Shown piece after piece: positions 1 through 7,325 of a stretch of DNA of 39,624 nucleotides. The DNA comes from Armatimonadota bacterium. GTDB taxonomy: Bacteria > Armatimonadota > Chthonomonadetes > Chthonomonadales > CAJBBX01. Numbering within the stretch: position 1 is the stretch's first letter; every line of letters begins with the position of its first letter. The translations under genes and the position numbers were made by a program. The DNA is taken from contig JAPLCQ010000121.1 in the NCBI GenBank assembly GCA_026392115.1, forward strand, positions 1 through 39,624. Reading direction: 5' to 3'. The notes beneath the pieces were generated by a model. That model ran no database searches. It worked only from the letters and a program-made list of their open reading frames with translations, and had not been told where the DNA came from.

Positions 1-2
1 CC

Positions 3-344
3 CTGCTGGCCGCGCTGGAGCAGGTGGGCGACACCTCGGCCCTGCCGCTGGTGCAGGCTCTGGCCGAGATGGAGGCCCGCTCGGCCCGGGAGCGCCACGT
101 GGTGGAGGCGGCCGGCCGCTGCCTGCCCTACCTGCGCCTCTGCGCCGACGCCAACCAGCAGAGCCAGACCCTCCTCCGGGCCGCCCACGCGCCCGGCCCC
201 GACGCCGACATCCTGGTCCGCCCGGCCCCGCCCGGCCCAGCCGGCGACACCGCGCTCCTGGTGCGGCCCGCCGAGGGCGCCGCCTCCGCCAGCGAGGCCA
301 ACGAGGTCAGCGAGGCCAGTGAGGTCAACACCGTCAGCGGTTGA
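3..344 (+). CDS. HEAT-repeat protein with LLRPA-type tail (C-terminal part)
   Basis: The frame is open from the left edge, so this is the C-terminal part of a longer gene. The first residues ([17 protein letters not shown]) look like a HEAT/armadillo helix pair. The tail then repeats a short motif: TLLRAA, ILVRPA and LLVRPA, spaced roughly 13-17 residues apart. The last stretch is a low-complexity S/E/A/V run made by a degenerate DNA repeat around 289-330. The same layout (HEAT helices, then LLRPA repeats) occurs in the gene ending at 3800, and the two align well enough to be called paralogues. HEAT proteins usually act as scaffolds; no enzymatic role is visible. The function of the LLRPA tail is unknown to me. 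Confidence 0.7.
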   Translation: MLAALEQVGDTSALPLVQALAEMEARSARERHVVEAAGRCLPYLRLCADANQQSQTLLRAAHAPGPDADILVRPAPPGPAGDTALLVRPAEGAASASEANEVSEASEVNTVSG

Positions 345-492
345 CGTTGACGCTGTTGACCGTGCTGACCGGACTGACCCTAACGGCGCGCCTTCTTCAC
401 AAGGAGTCGGGCGCATTGGCGGCGAATCTGGCCGCAGTGGCTGCAGCGCCGCCCGCGGGCCTGGCGCGAGACCGCAGCGCAGGGAGCGACCG

Positions 493-1482
493 ATGCCGAC
501 AGAGAACAAGACCGTAATGGGCGATCCGCTGCCCAATATCCCGTGGGAAGAGAAGCCGGCCGGCAGCAACGCCGTCGTCTGGCGCTACTCCGGGAACCCG
601 GTGATCCCCCGGGATCTCATCCCCACTTCCAATTCCATCTTCAACAGCGCCGTGGTGCCCTTTGGCGGCGAGTTCGCGGGCGTCTTCCGCTGCGACGACA
701 ACCAGCGGAACATGCAGCTCCACGCCGGGCGCAGCAAGGACGGCATCAGCTGGGAGCTGGAACCCGAGCGCATCCACTGGCAGTGCGACGACCCGGAGAT
801 CGGCCACTGGGAGTACGGCTACGATCCGCGCGTCTGCTGGATCGACGACCGATACTACATCACCTGGTGCAACGGCTATCACGGCCCCACCATCGGCGTG
901 GGCTACACCTTCGACTTCAAGACCTTCCACCAGCTCGAGAACGCCTACCTGCCCTTCAACCGCAACGGGGTCCTCTTCCCGCGGAAGATCAACGGCAAGT
1001 ACGCCATGCTCTCCCGGCCCAGCGACAACGGCCACACGCCCTTCGGCGACATCTACTACAGCGTCAGCCCGGACATGGCCCACTGGGGATACCACCGCCA
1101 CGTCATGAGCCCCTGCGGCGGCTGGCAGTCGACTAAGATCGGCGCCGGTCCCATCCCCATCGAGACCAACGAGGGTTGGCTGCTGGTCTACCACGGCGTG
1201 CTCACGAGCTGCAACGGGTTCGTCTACAGCACCGGCGTGGCGCTGCTCGATATCGACCGGCCCTGGAAGGTCATCTACCGCTCGGCGCCCTACATCATGT
1301 CGCCGCAGACGCTCTACGAGTGCGTGGGCGACGTGCCGAACGTGGCCTTCCCCTGCGCCGCCCTCTGCGACGCGCCCACGGGCCGCATCGCCATGTACTA
1401 CGGCTGCGCCGACACGGTCACCGGCCTCTGCTTCGCCCAGGCCGATGAGCTGATCGACTGGCTGAAGCGCAACCACACGTAG
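493..1482 (+). CDS. GH130-family beta-mannoside phosphorylase/hydrolase-like protein
   Basis: A 329-residue protein resembling glycoside hydrolase family 130, five-bladed beta-propeller enzymes that phosphorolyse or hydrolyse beta-mannosides. Family-like stretches are [20 protein letters not shown], the GAGP segment followed by GWLLVYHG, and the C-terminal YYGCADT. There is no signal peptide, so it should be cytoplasmic. I chose the ATG at 493 because AGGGAG lies just upstream; the open frame extends back to 319, but that part is low-complexity R/G/S sequence. It is followed after 12 bases by cinA, so the two probably share a transcript. Phosphorylase versus hydrolase cannot be decided from motifs alone. 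Confidence 0.8.
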   Translation: MPTENKTVMGDPLPNIPWEEKPAGSNAVVWRYSGNPVIPRDLIPTSNSIFNSAVVPFGGEFAGVFRCDDNQRNMQLHAGRSKDGISWELEPERIHWQCDDPEIGHWEYGYDPRVCWIDDRYYITWCNGYHGPTIGVGYTFDFKTFHQLENAYLPFNRNGVLFPRKINGKYAMLSRPSDNGHTPFGDIYYSVSPDMAHWGYHRHVMSPCGGWQSTKIGAGPIPIETNEGWLLVYHGVLTSCNGFVYSTGVALLDIDRPWKVIYRSAPYIMSPQTLYECVGDVPNVAFPCAALCDAPTGRIAMYYGCADTVTGLCFAQADELIDWLKRNHT

Positions 1483-1494
1483 GAGCAGCCAACC

Positions 1495-2745
1495 ATGGAC
1501 CTCAGGGCCGAGATCGTCTCCGTAGGCACCGAACTGCTGCTCGGGCAGATCGTGGACACCGACGCCGCGTATCTGGCGCGGGCGCTCTCGCAATACGGCG
1601 TCTCCGTCTACCGCCGCGTCACCATCGGCGACAACCACGACCGCCTGCTGGCCGTCCTCCGCGAGGCCGTCGAGCAGAACGACGTGGTCTTCACCATCGG
1701 CGGCCTCGGCCCCACCATGGACGACATCTCCCGCGAGACCCTGGCCGAGGCCATGGGCGACACCCTGCACATGGACGAGGGGATCGCCGACGGCTTGCGG
1801 CAGTTCTTCGCCAAGCGCGGCATGAGCGTGCTGGAGAGCAACCTGCGGCAGGCCTACGTGCCCGATCACGGCCGCGCCATCCCAAACCCCAACGGCACGG
1901 CTCCGGGCATCCTCATCGAGATGGGCGGCAAGACCGGCATCGCGCTCCCCGGCCCGCCCAACGAGTTCGTGCCCATGGTGGACAGCCAGATCATCCCCTG
2001 GCTTGAGCAGATGACCGGCGGCCGGACCATCCGGTCGCGGGTGCTGCGCGTCTGCGGCATGGGCGAGTCGGTGGCCGAGGACCGGCTGAAGGACCTTATG
2101 GCCTCCGAGGCGCCCACGGTGGCCCCCTACGCCAAGACCGGCGAGGTCCACCTCCGTGTGACGGCCCGGGAGTCCTCGGCCGAGGCGGCGGACGCGCTGA
2201 TCGAGCCCATGGTGGCCCGCATCATCGAGCGGCTGGGCGACCACGTCTACGCCTTCGACGACGAGACGCTGGAGGCCGCCGTGGTAAGGCTGCTCACCGC
2301 CCACGGCCTGACGGTCGCGGTGTGCGAGAGCTGCACGGGCGGCCTGCTCGGCTCGCGCATCACCGACGTGCCGGGCAGCTCGGCCGCGTTCCTCGGCGGC
2401 GCCATCACCTACACCAATGCGGCCAAGACCGACCTTGCCGCCGTACCGGCCGATCTCATCGCGGCCCACGGCGCCGTCAGCCCGGAGGTGGCCTGCGCCA
2501 TGGCCGACGGCATCCGCCGGCGCTTCGGCGCGGACTACGGCATCGGCATCACCGGCGTGGCCGGCCCCGACGGCGGCACCCCCGAGAAGCCCGTGGGGCT
2601 GGTCTACGTTGCGGTAGCCGATGCAGACGGCGCCGAAGCCGAGCGCTGCCTCTTCTTCGGCCGGCGCAGGGACGTAAGGTGGCGTTCCACACAAACGGCG
2701 CTGGTGCAGTTGCGGACGAGGGTGCTGGCGAGGGCGCGGGGCTGA
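1495..2745 (+). CDS. cinA: CinA-like nicotinamide-nucleotide amidohydrolase
   Basis: A full-length (416 aa) CinA. The N-terminal part is a molybdopterin-binding-like (MoCF) domain with IVSVGTELLLGQIVDTDA and the GGLGPTMDD loop. The C-terminal part is the amidohydrolase domain, with VAVCESCTGGLLGSRITDVP and GITGVAGPDGGTPEKPVG. In this family the C-terminal domain deamidates NMN in pyridine-nucleotide salvage, and the N-terminal domain of some members has ADP-ribose pyrophosphatase activity. The ATG at 1495 follows AGGAGC with good spacing. The last codons lie inside a 51-bp sequence that is repeated at 3772-3822, which makes this 3' end a recombination or insertion boundary. Confidence 0.93.
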   Translation: MDLRAEIVSVGTELLLGQIVDTDAAYLARALSQYGVSVYRRVTIGDNHDRLLAVLREAVEQNDVVFTIGGLGPTMDDISRETLAEAMGDTLHMDEGIADGLRQFFAKRGMSVLESNLRQAYVPDHGRAIPNPNGTAPGILIEMGGKTGIALPGPPNEFVPMVDSQIIPWLEQMTGGRTIRSRVLRVCGMGESVAEDRLKDLMASEAPTVAPYAKTGEVHLRVTARESSAEAADALIEPMVARIIERLGDHVYAFDDETLEAAVVRLLTAHGLTVAVCESCTGGLLGSRITDVPGSSAAFLGGAITYTNAAKTDLAAVPADLIAAHGAVSPEVACAMADGIRRRFGADYGIGITGVAGPDGGTPEKPVGLVYVAVADADGAEAERCLFFGRRRDVRWRSTQTALVQLRTRVLARARG

Positions 2746-2781
2746 GGCCGGGGCCGTAGGGGCGAAGCATCGGCCGCGCCC
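2731..2781. repeat. 51-bp direct repeat, copy 1 (cinA 3' end)
   Basis: Matches 3772-3822 at 49 of 51 positions (differences at 2740 and 2747). It covers the last cinA codons and the bases after the stop. It contains a hairpin, GGGCG (2760-2764) pairing with CGCCC (2777-2781), which could act as a terminator or REP-like palindrome. The DNA between the two copies carries the second HEAT gene. Confidence 0.85.
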
Positions 2782-2845
2782 ATGGGTGGCGCAACGTGGC
2801 ACGCAAGCGAGGGCGCCCGTTCGGCGTTGTTCGGAGGCAGACGGG

Positions 2846-3397
2846 TTGAAGCAGGTTATTGACGTCGAGAGGACCGTCCGGCAGTTGGATGGTATGTACC
2901 TGCTGCCGCAACCCGACCGCGACCGGCGCATCGCGGCTGCAGCAGCCCTCGGCGTGCCGGCAGTCGCGGCGCTTGAGCGGTTGTGCAGATCGAGGACCGA
3001 GAGGACCCGGAATGCGGCCTTCAAAGCCCTTGAGCTGATCGGCGATCCTGCCACGTCGGCCCTGGTGCGGCTGCTTCGCTCACGCCGGAGCGATGTCCGG
3101 TCAGGAGCACTCCATGCCATCCTCCAGATCCGCACGCCAACGTCACTGGATGCCCTACGTGATGTCGTGATGGGTTGGCTGCGAGCGAGCCGCACCATGC
3201 GCAGGGCTCGCGCTGCCGTCTTTCTCTTCGCCTTGGCTGTGGTCGGGCTGTTGCTTGCTCTCGACGGGCTCGGGTGGCTGGGTTTTCCCAAGGTCCTTGA
3301 AGGCCGGCTCTCCTACCTGAACCCTGTGATCCAAATGGTGAGCCTCGTGCTCACGGACCGGGAACTGTTAGGGCCTGCGGCGTGTGCGAGCGCATGA
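2846..3397 (+). CDS. HEAT-repeat membrane protein, N-terminal portion (frameshifted)
   Basis: I place the start at TTG 2846 because GGAGG at 2833-2837 sits 8 bases upstream; an upstream GTG at 2786 has no such site. The protein (183 aa) has HEAT-like helices (ALGVPAVAALERLCRS, NAAFKALELIGDPATSALVR, RSGALHAILQI). A hydrophobic segment follows at about residues 122-142 (AAVFLFALAVVGLLLALDGL). It stops at 3397, while the adjoining frame carries on with the rest of the HEAT helices and the LLRPA tail up to 3800. The simplest reading is one gene of about 955 bp with a single-base indel between 3371 and 3397. A genuine two-gene arrangement is less likely. Confidence 0.6.
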   Translation: MKQVIDVERTVRQLDGMYLLPQPDRDRRIAAAAALGVPAVAALERLCRSRTERTRNAAFKALELIGDPATSALVRLLRSRRSDVRSGALHAILQIRTPTSLDALRDVVMGWLRASRTMRRARAAVFLFALAVVGLLLALDGLGWLGFPKVLEGRLSYLNPVIQMVSLVLTDRELLGPAACASA

Positions 3398-3800
3398 CGC
3401 GCCGCACTTCGGCCCTGAGGCGCAGCGAGGCCTCCATGCCGGCCTGAAGCAGAGGTACCCGAAGCTCGTACTCGCCATACTGGCCGCCCTTACGCAGATT
3501 GCCGACGAGAGAAGCGCCGCCGCCGTCCGACGACTGGTCGCTTCGACGAAAGACACGCAGGTGAGGGCGGCGGCTCTCGAGGCCTTGCCCGCCATCGAGG
3601 CCAGCGCCCTCCGGACTGCGCTGGCCGGCGTCCTCTTGCGCCCGGCGTCGGCGCCGGACGCCGATCTCCTGCTCCGTCCCGCAGGCATGGGCGCTGCTCA
3701 GACCCAGACCCTGGTTCGGCCCTCGGATGCGCCGGGTCAGGACGGAGATCACGAAGGGATGCCCGCCGGCCAGGGCGCGGCGCTGAGACCGGGGCCGTAG
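3384..3800 (+). CDS. HEAT-repeat protein with LLRPA tail, C-terminal portion (frameshifted)
   Basis: 138 residues in the frame next to the preceding entry; the first codon (GTG 3384) has no convincing ribosome binding site, which supports a broken single gene. HEAT helices (LVLAILAALTQIADERSAAA, VRRLVASTKDTQVRAAALEA) are followed by VLLRPA, LLLRPA and TLVRPS, the same kind of tail as in the gene at the left edge. The final residues (GAALRPGP, stop) are encoded inside the 51-bp repeat shared with the cinA 3' end, so the native C-terminus may have been replaced at the recombination joint. Confidence 0.55.
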   Translation: MRAHDAPHFGPEAQRGLHAGLKQRYPKLVLAILAALTQIADERSAAAVRRLVASTKDTQVRAAALEALPAIEASALRTALAGVLLRPASAPDADLLLRPAGMGAAQTQTLVRPSDAPGQDGDHEGMPAGQGAALRPGP

Positions 3801-3822
3801 GGGCGAAGCATCGGCCGCGCCC
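3772..3822. repeat. 51-bp direct repeat, copy 2
   Basis: 49/51 match to 2731-2781. It includes the stop codon of the HEAT/LLRPA reading frame and the hairpin GGGGCG...CGCCCC. Its right end (3815-3822) overlaps the left end of the 196-bp repeat described next, so the two repeat systems join here. Confidence 0.85.
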
Positions 3823-4010
3823 CCGCGTCGGCGGTCCGCGGCCGTCAGGGCTTCATGCCCTCCTTCATCAGCTTCCCTCCGAGCATGAGCTGCACGGTGG
3901 ACTTGGTCTGGACGCGGGGCAGCGGTTGACCCTCGGGGAGCGCCGCGCCGGGGCCGAAGCCCACCATCGTGCCGAAGACCATGTCGCAGTCGGCGAAGAT
4001 GTCGGCTGGC
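3815..4010 (-). pseudogene. 196-bp duplicate of the 3' end of the 390-residue secreted-protein gene
   Basis: Matches 10460-10655 at 194 of 196 positions (differences at 3926 and 4007). Read on the minus strand it encodes only the last ~55 residues of the gene at 10490-11662, including DIFADCDMVFGTMVGFGPG and the C-terminus KLMKEGMKP with its stop at 3845-3847. Beyond 4010 the similarity ends. It is a gene fragment, not a gene, and serves as the left direct repeat bracketing the 4.0-10.5 kb island. Confidence 0.9.
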
Positions 4011-4463
4011 GGCACGCCTTTAGGCCGCCTCCCTTTCCCTCCACGCGGCATTCGGTGCCATCGACTGCGACCGCTACTTGCCAGGCTTGGAAATCCCCAT
4101 GGTCGGGTGCTTGCCTGTTACCATTCGCGCGGGCTCGAATGGCACTAAGACTCGGCCACAAGCACGGTACTCTAGAAGACGCCCATCCACGCTTATCTAC
4201 AATGGATCAATGATCTTCTGGGTGAGGCGGAGGATGACGCAACCGCGGACGACACAGGTCGCATGTGCATTGCGCGACGGGCCGGCTTCTCACGGCCATC
4301 TATGTGGCCTCCGGGCCTGGTGTGCCCGGCGGTTCCCCCGCTCGGGGAGACACTTCGGTAACGTCAGCGGCGAGGTGGCGCCGCACTGATATGCCTGTGG
4401 CGTGGCGGCCGATCATGTCATCGACGATGGTTTAAATGCCGAGTTGATAATCTGGAGAACGCT
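4011..4463. other. Intergenic stretch at the left end of the island, no gene recognised
   Basis: Several short open frames cross it but none has a credible start, composition or recognisable domain. Base composition shifts here towards less GC than the flanking chromosome. No integrase or transposase remnant is visible. A TA-rich patch just before the next gene (around 4434-4450) could be promoter DNA, but no clear -35/-10 pair can be assigned. Confidence 0.5.
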
Positions 4464-4676
4464 ATGGATAACGCGTTGCCGAGCGACCGGGAGTTGGAGG
4501 TTCTGTCCGCCTATATGCGGTTCGGAAGTGTCAGCGCGACGGCCGCGTTCCTCTGCGTCTCGGTTGGCACCGTTAACTGCCATCTCGAACACCTGCGCGA
4601 AAAGGCCGGATTGGAGCACCGTGTGCAACTGGTCGTCCATGCCCTTCGGGTCGGCTGGGTGAACGGCACGCCTTGA
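4464..4676 (+). CDS. Small LuxR/GerE-type helix-turn-helix protein
   Basis: A 70-residue protein that is essentially one GerE HTH domain. It starts with LPSDRELEVLSAYMRFGSVS, followed by the recognition region SVGTVNCHLEHLREKAGLEH and a closing helix. There is no receiver or ligand-binding domain, so it is a stand-alone DNA-binding protein or the remnant of a larger regulator. ATG 4464 follows GGAG at 4454-4457. It is the first gene of the island and may control the genes that follow, though no operator is evident. Confidence 0.75.
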   Translation: MDNALPSDRELEVLSAYMRFGSVSATAAFLCVSVGTVNCHLEHLREKAGLEHRVQLVVHALRVGWVNGTP

Positions 4677-4826
4677 GCTCGGCCACTGGGTGCCGGAAAT
4701 AGGTCATTCGCCTATGGACTGCCCAATGGGCCGACCGTTATTCTTGGTGCGGCGCCACGTAACGCGGCGCGGCTGGATCGGCGCCGCACCGGATGCCGGT
4801 AAGTATGTCGAGTTGGAGAGCAGAGC

Positions 4827-5531
4827 ATGCAGGACTCCGAGACGGCCCGGCTTGGCAGAGGGGACTGTGCCATCGTTGTCCTATTCGTGATGCTCACGGG
4901 CGTGTTTGCGGGAATGGCGGTAAGGCAGTACGGCTGGGCGCGGGAAACAAGGCGGCTTGCCGCCGTAGGTCGGTACAATGCCTGTCCGGCTGAGGTGATG
5001 GGCAACGAACCCCACATTCGTGGGTGGGCGGGGGCGCAGTTCACCCTGGTCGAGTTTGGCGACTACCAATGCGGGCCTTGCAGGGCGGCCGCGCCAAAGG
5101 TCAGAGCCCTCCTCCGACGACACGAGAGGGACCTGAGCTTCGTCTTCCGGGATCTACCGCTTACGAGTATTCACCCGCTCGCAATGAACGCGGCGGTGCT
5201 GGCAAACCGCGCCGGGAATGCGGTTGACTACTGGGCAACCCACGATCTCCTGTACTCGGACGGAATCGACGGAGCGCTGTTACGGAGGGCAGAGGCCAAC
5301 TTGGAGAAGACAGGCCGTCCCGCACTACCGGAGAGCGGTGCCACCGACCGGGTCAGCCAGTCGATCCGTGCCGCAAGATCGCTCGGGATCGGCGGGACGC
5401 CAGCATATGTGTTGCTCTGCCCCGGCAGCATCGTGCGCAGAGTGGGTGCGCTTGAGGATGTCGAGAATCTGCTTGCCGCGAGACCCGCGCCTCGGCTCGG
5501 CGTAGGACAGGACGAAGAGAACGCGCACTAG
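4827..5531 (+). CDS. Membrane-anchored DsbA-family thiol:disulfide oxidoreductase
   Basis: 234 residues. A hydrophobic N-terminal segment (about 14-32, CAIVVLFVMLTGVFAGMAV) should anchor or export it. The catalytic CGPC motif is at residues 82-85, after LVEFGDYQ, as in DsbA/thioredoxin-4 proteins. FVFRDLPL and the cis-proline loop GGTPAYV (Pro192) complete the fold. The likely role is forming or isomerising disulfides outside the cytoplasm. GGAGAG precedes the ATG. The next gene, 36 bases downstream, encodes a secreted protein with twelve cysteines, an obvious candidate substrate. No DsbB or VKOR partner is seen in the window. Confidence 0.82.
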   Translation: MQDSETARLGRGDCAIVVLFVMLTGVFAGMAVRQYGWARETRRLAAVGRYNACPAEVMGNEPHIRGWAGAQFTLVEFGDYQCGPCRAAAPKVRALLRRHERDLSFVFRDLPLTSIHPLAMNAAVLANRAGNAVDYWATHDLLYSDGIDGALLRRAEANLEKTGRPALPESGATDRVSQSIRAARSLGIGGTPAYVLLCPGSIVRRVGALEDVENLLAARPAPRLGVGQDEENAH

Positions 5532-5567
5532 AGCAGCGAGACCATCGGCAATAGGAGGGATACACAT

Positions 5568-6032
5568 TTGAAATATACAACAGCTACATCGCTATACGTA
5601 TCCGTCATGCTGGCGATATCGGTTGCTGCCTGGGCGGACGGATGCCTTACGGCCTATCCATCCCAAAGGGTCCCTGGCGGTCCAGGTGGCGCAATCCTGA
5701 CCGCGGCGCCTAATTGCTTCAGCGACACCTACTGCTCTCAACAGTTCTATGTACACTCGGCCATTGAATGCAGCAACGATTTATGTGTTCCGGGGCGATG
5801 CGCAGAGCCGGGGACGGGCCTCTGGTGTACCGGCAGCCAGTCGCCCTGGACTCAGAACCGATGGCAGACCCAGTCGTGGACTTTCAACTGCTACTACGTC
5901 GGCATTGGGGGGGAGTGCTGGAATGTGCCTTGGCACCCAGTGACCGACTGGGCGTGCATGCCGAACGGCTCGCAGACTGCCTACTGCTACACAGCTTGGT
6001 ACAACGACCCCGCCGGTCGCTGCTCGGAGTGA
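5568..6032 (+). CDS. Secreted cysteine-rich protein, unknown function
   Basis: 154 residues from TTG 5568, preceded by AGGAGGG at good spacing. The N-terminus is a classic signal peptide ending near AWADG. The mature part contains twelve cysteines, an even number compatible with six disulfides, and many Trp, Tyr, Pro and Gly residues. I recognise no domain. Its position directly after a DsbA-like gene suggests a disulfide-stabilised extracellular protein matured by that enzyme. Codon use is less GC-biased than in the surrounding chromosome, like the rest of the island. Confidence 0.7.
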   Translation: MKYTTATSLYVSVMLAISVAAWADGCLTAYPSQRVPGGPGGAILTAAPNCFSDTYCSQQFYVHSAIECSNDLCVPGRCAEPGTGLWCTGSQSPWTQNRWQTQSWTFNCYYVGIGGECWNVPWHPVTDWACMPNGSQTAYCYTAWYNDPAGRCSE

Positions 6033-6071
6033 CTGCCCTGATGGCTGTGGTACCGCCCCAGAAGGGCAGTC
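6031..6071. terminator. Hairpin directly after the cysteine-rich gene
   Basis: GACTGCCCT (6031-6039) pairs perfectly with AGGGCAGTC (6063-6071), with a 23-base loop. The left arm overlaps the stop codon. No T-run follows, so it would be a weak intrinsic terminator, an attenuator or an mRNA 3'-end stabiliser. The next gene starts 175 bases later. Confidence 0.45.
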
Positions 6072-6245
6072 ATGCGGTTTCCGCGCGGGACGTGTCGGTA
6101 CGCCGGCCCCGCAGCCCACGTCAGGACGCTTGCCCGAGACGTTGCCATCAACCGCTCGACGGCACGGCAGTGACAGCCTGCATCCTGAGTGGGCGACGGT
6201 TGGCCGTGAACCGTTCCTCGGGCAGGTGAGGGAGGTGTCGATCAC

Positions 6246-7325
6246 ATGAGAGGGTCCGCAGTAGCCGTTGTGTGCGCGATCGGTGCGTTGCTGCCGGCCC
6301 CGGGGTTCGGTCAGCACCGGAGCATGGCCGTACCTCCAGCCCCCAGAATGCGCCGCCTTCAGCTCAGGCAGCCCTTCACGCTGGCTTACGGCGTGCGTGC
6401 CAGGGCTTTCCATGACGGCTCGTTCCATGCGTACCGTCTGCGCCTGACGCTTTCCTTTGATGGCAAGAGCCTGCTGTACCGGCGCGAGGACCTATCCACC
6501 GGGCGCACGGTCACGGAGTTGTTCGACGGAAGGGAGACCTACGAAGCCGAGACCGGTTCCCGGATCGCCATGATCCAACCCGGCTTCGATGTCCATCGCC
6601 TGTGGCTCTGTCCGCTCCCGGGTGTCGGCATCCCGTTTGCGCCCATGCTCACCCATGGCATCCCTTCGAAGCACCTGGCGGGCGTCGCGAAGGCGCTCGC
6701 CCCGCAACTGGCGACGGAAAGCAGGTATGTCTCGCCGTCCCTGTTCAACGCGCCAGGGCTGGAGCGCGAGTACGGCATGTGGGCCGACGACGGCATGGCG
6801 GCGCGCACCAGGGCCTGGAATCACGCCGCGTCTGTAGCCCTTGTCCCCACGCACGGCGCCCCGAAGGTGCTGTGGTACACGACCTTCGAGATACCTTCAC
6901 CGCATATTGGGTCCCTTTGGGAGTTCTTCAGTCACAAGCGGTTCTCCGGTGTCTGGCTGGCCACGAGTGCCAGGCTCCGTGGATACGGAGTCCGGACGGC
7001 CGCTGGTCCAACCGACCTCGTCCGAGAGGTGACATACGAGCTGGAGCATGCCGTCGAACGGCCACTCCAACCGAACGCCTACGACCCGGCCACGTACCTG
7101 TCAAGGCACGCGAACGTGACCGACGCGGCCGGAAGCGCCGTCCGGACCTTCCTGTACGAGCCTGGCCAGGGGCCGCTGCAAGAGCAGCGGAGCAGGGGAG
7201 TCGATGTCGCGAGCGAAGCCGCCAGGCGCGTCCGCCCCCCCATCAACACCGGTGTCGTCGGCCTCTGTGTCCTCGCGGTTCTCGCGGTAGTTTGGGGTGT
7301 CTGGCGGAAGAGGCAGACGCCTTGA
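6246..7325 (+). CDS. Exported protein with C-terminal membrane anchor, unknown function
   Basis: 359 residues. An N-terminal signal peptide (MRGSAVAVVCAIGALLPAPG) is followed by a large soluble region. A single hydrophobic segment near the C-terminus (VVGLCVLAVLAVVWGVW) ends in a basic tail (RKRQTP), the layout of a type I membrane protein facing out of the cytoplasm. The mid-region (LRLTLSFDGKSLLYRREDLSTGR) is beta-rich and reminiscent of outer-membrane lipoprotein carrier folds, but I cannot assign a family. GGAGG precedes ATG 6246. Its stop overlaps the start of the next gene (TTGA), so the pair is probably translationally coupled. Confidence 0.65.
   Translation: MRGSAVAVVCAIGALLPAPGFGQHRSMAVPPAPRMRRLQLRQPFTLAYGVRARAFHDGSFHAYRLRLTLSFDGKSLLYRREDLSTGRTVTELFDGRETYEAETGSRIAMIQPGFDVHRLWLCPLPGVGIPFAPMLTHGIPSKHLAGVAKALAPQLATESRYVSPSLFNAPGLEREYGMWADDGMAARTRAWNHAASVALVPTHGAPKVLWYTTFEIPSPHIGSLWEFFSHKRFSGVWLATSARLRGYGVRTAAGPTDLVREVTYELEHAVERPLQPNAYDPATYLSRHANVTDAAGSAVRTFLYEPGQGPLQEQRSRGVDVASEAARRVRPPINTGVVGLCVLAVLAVVWGVWRKRQTP

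Noticed and set aside
319-492. N-terminal extension of the GH130 protein
   Set aside because: Low-complexity sequence with no homology-like features; the ATG at 493 has a clear ribosome binding site.
397-3291. 964-codon open frame on the minus strand
   Set aside because: Antisense to the GH130, cinA and HEAT genes, which have domains and ribosome binding sites; the minus-strand product is low-complexity, a known effect of high-GC codon bias.
4430-4463. Sigma-70-type promoter before the HTH gene
   Set aside because: A GATAAT-like hexamer is present, but no -35 at suitable spacing, so it is not reported as a site.
6602-7321. N-terminal extension of the O-antigen ligase-like protein back to 6602
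   Set aside because: It would overlap the entire upstream exported-protein gene, lacks membrane segments, and the TTG at 7322 has a ribosome binding site.
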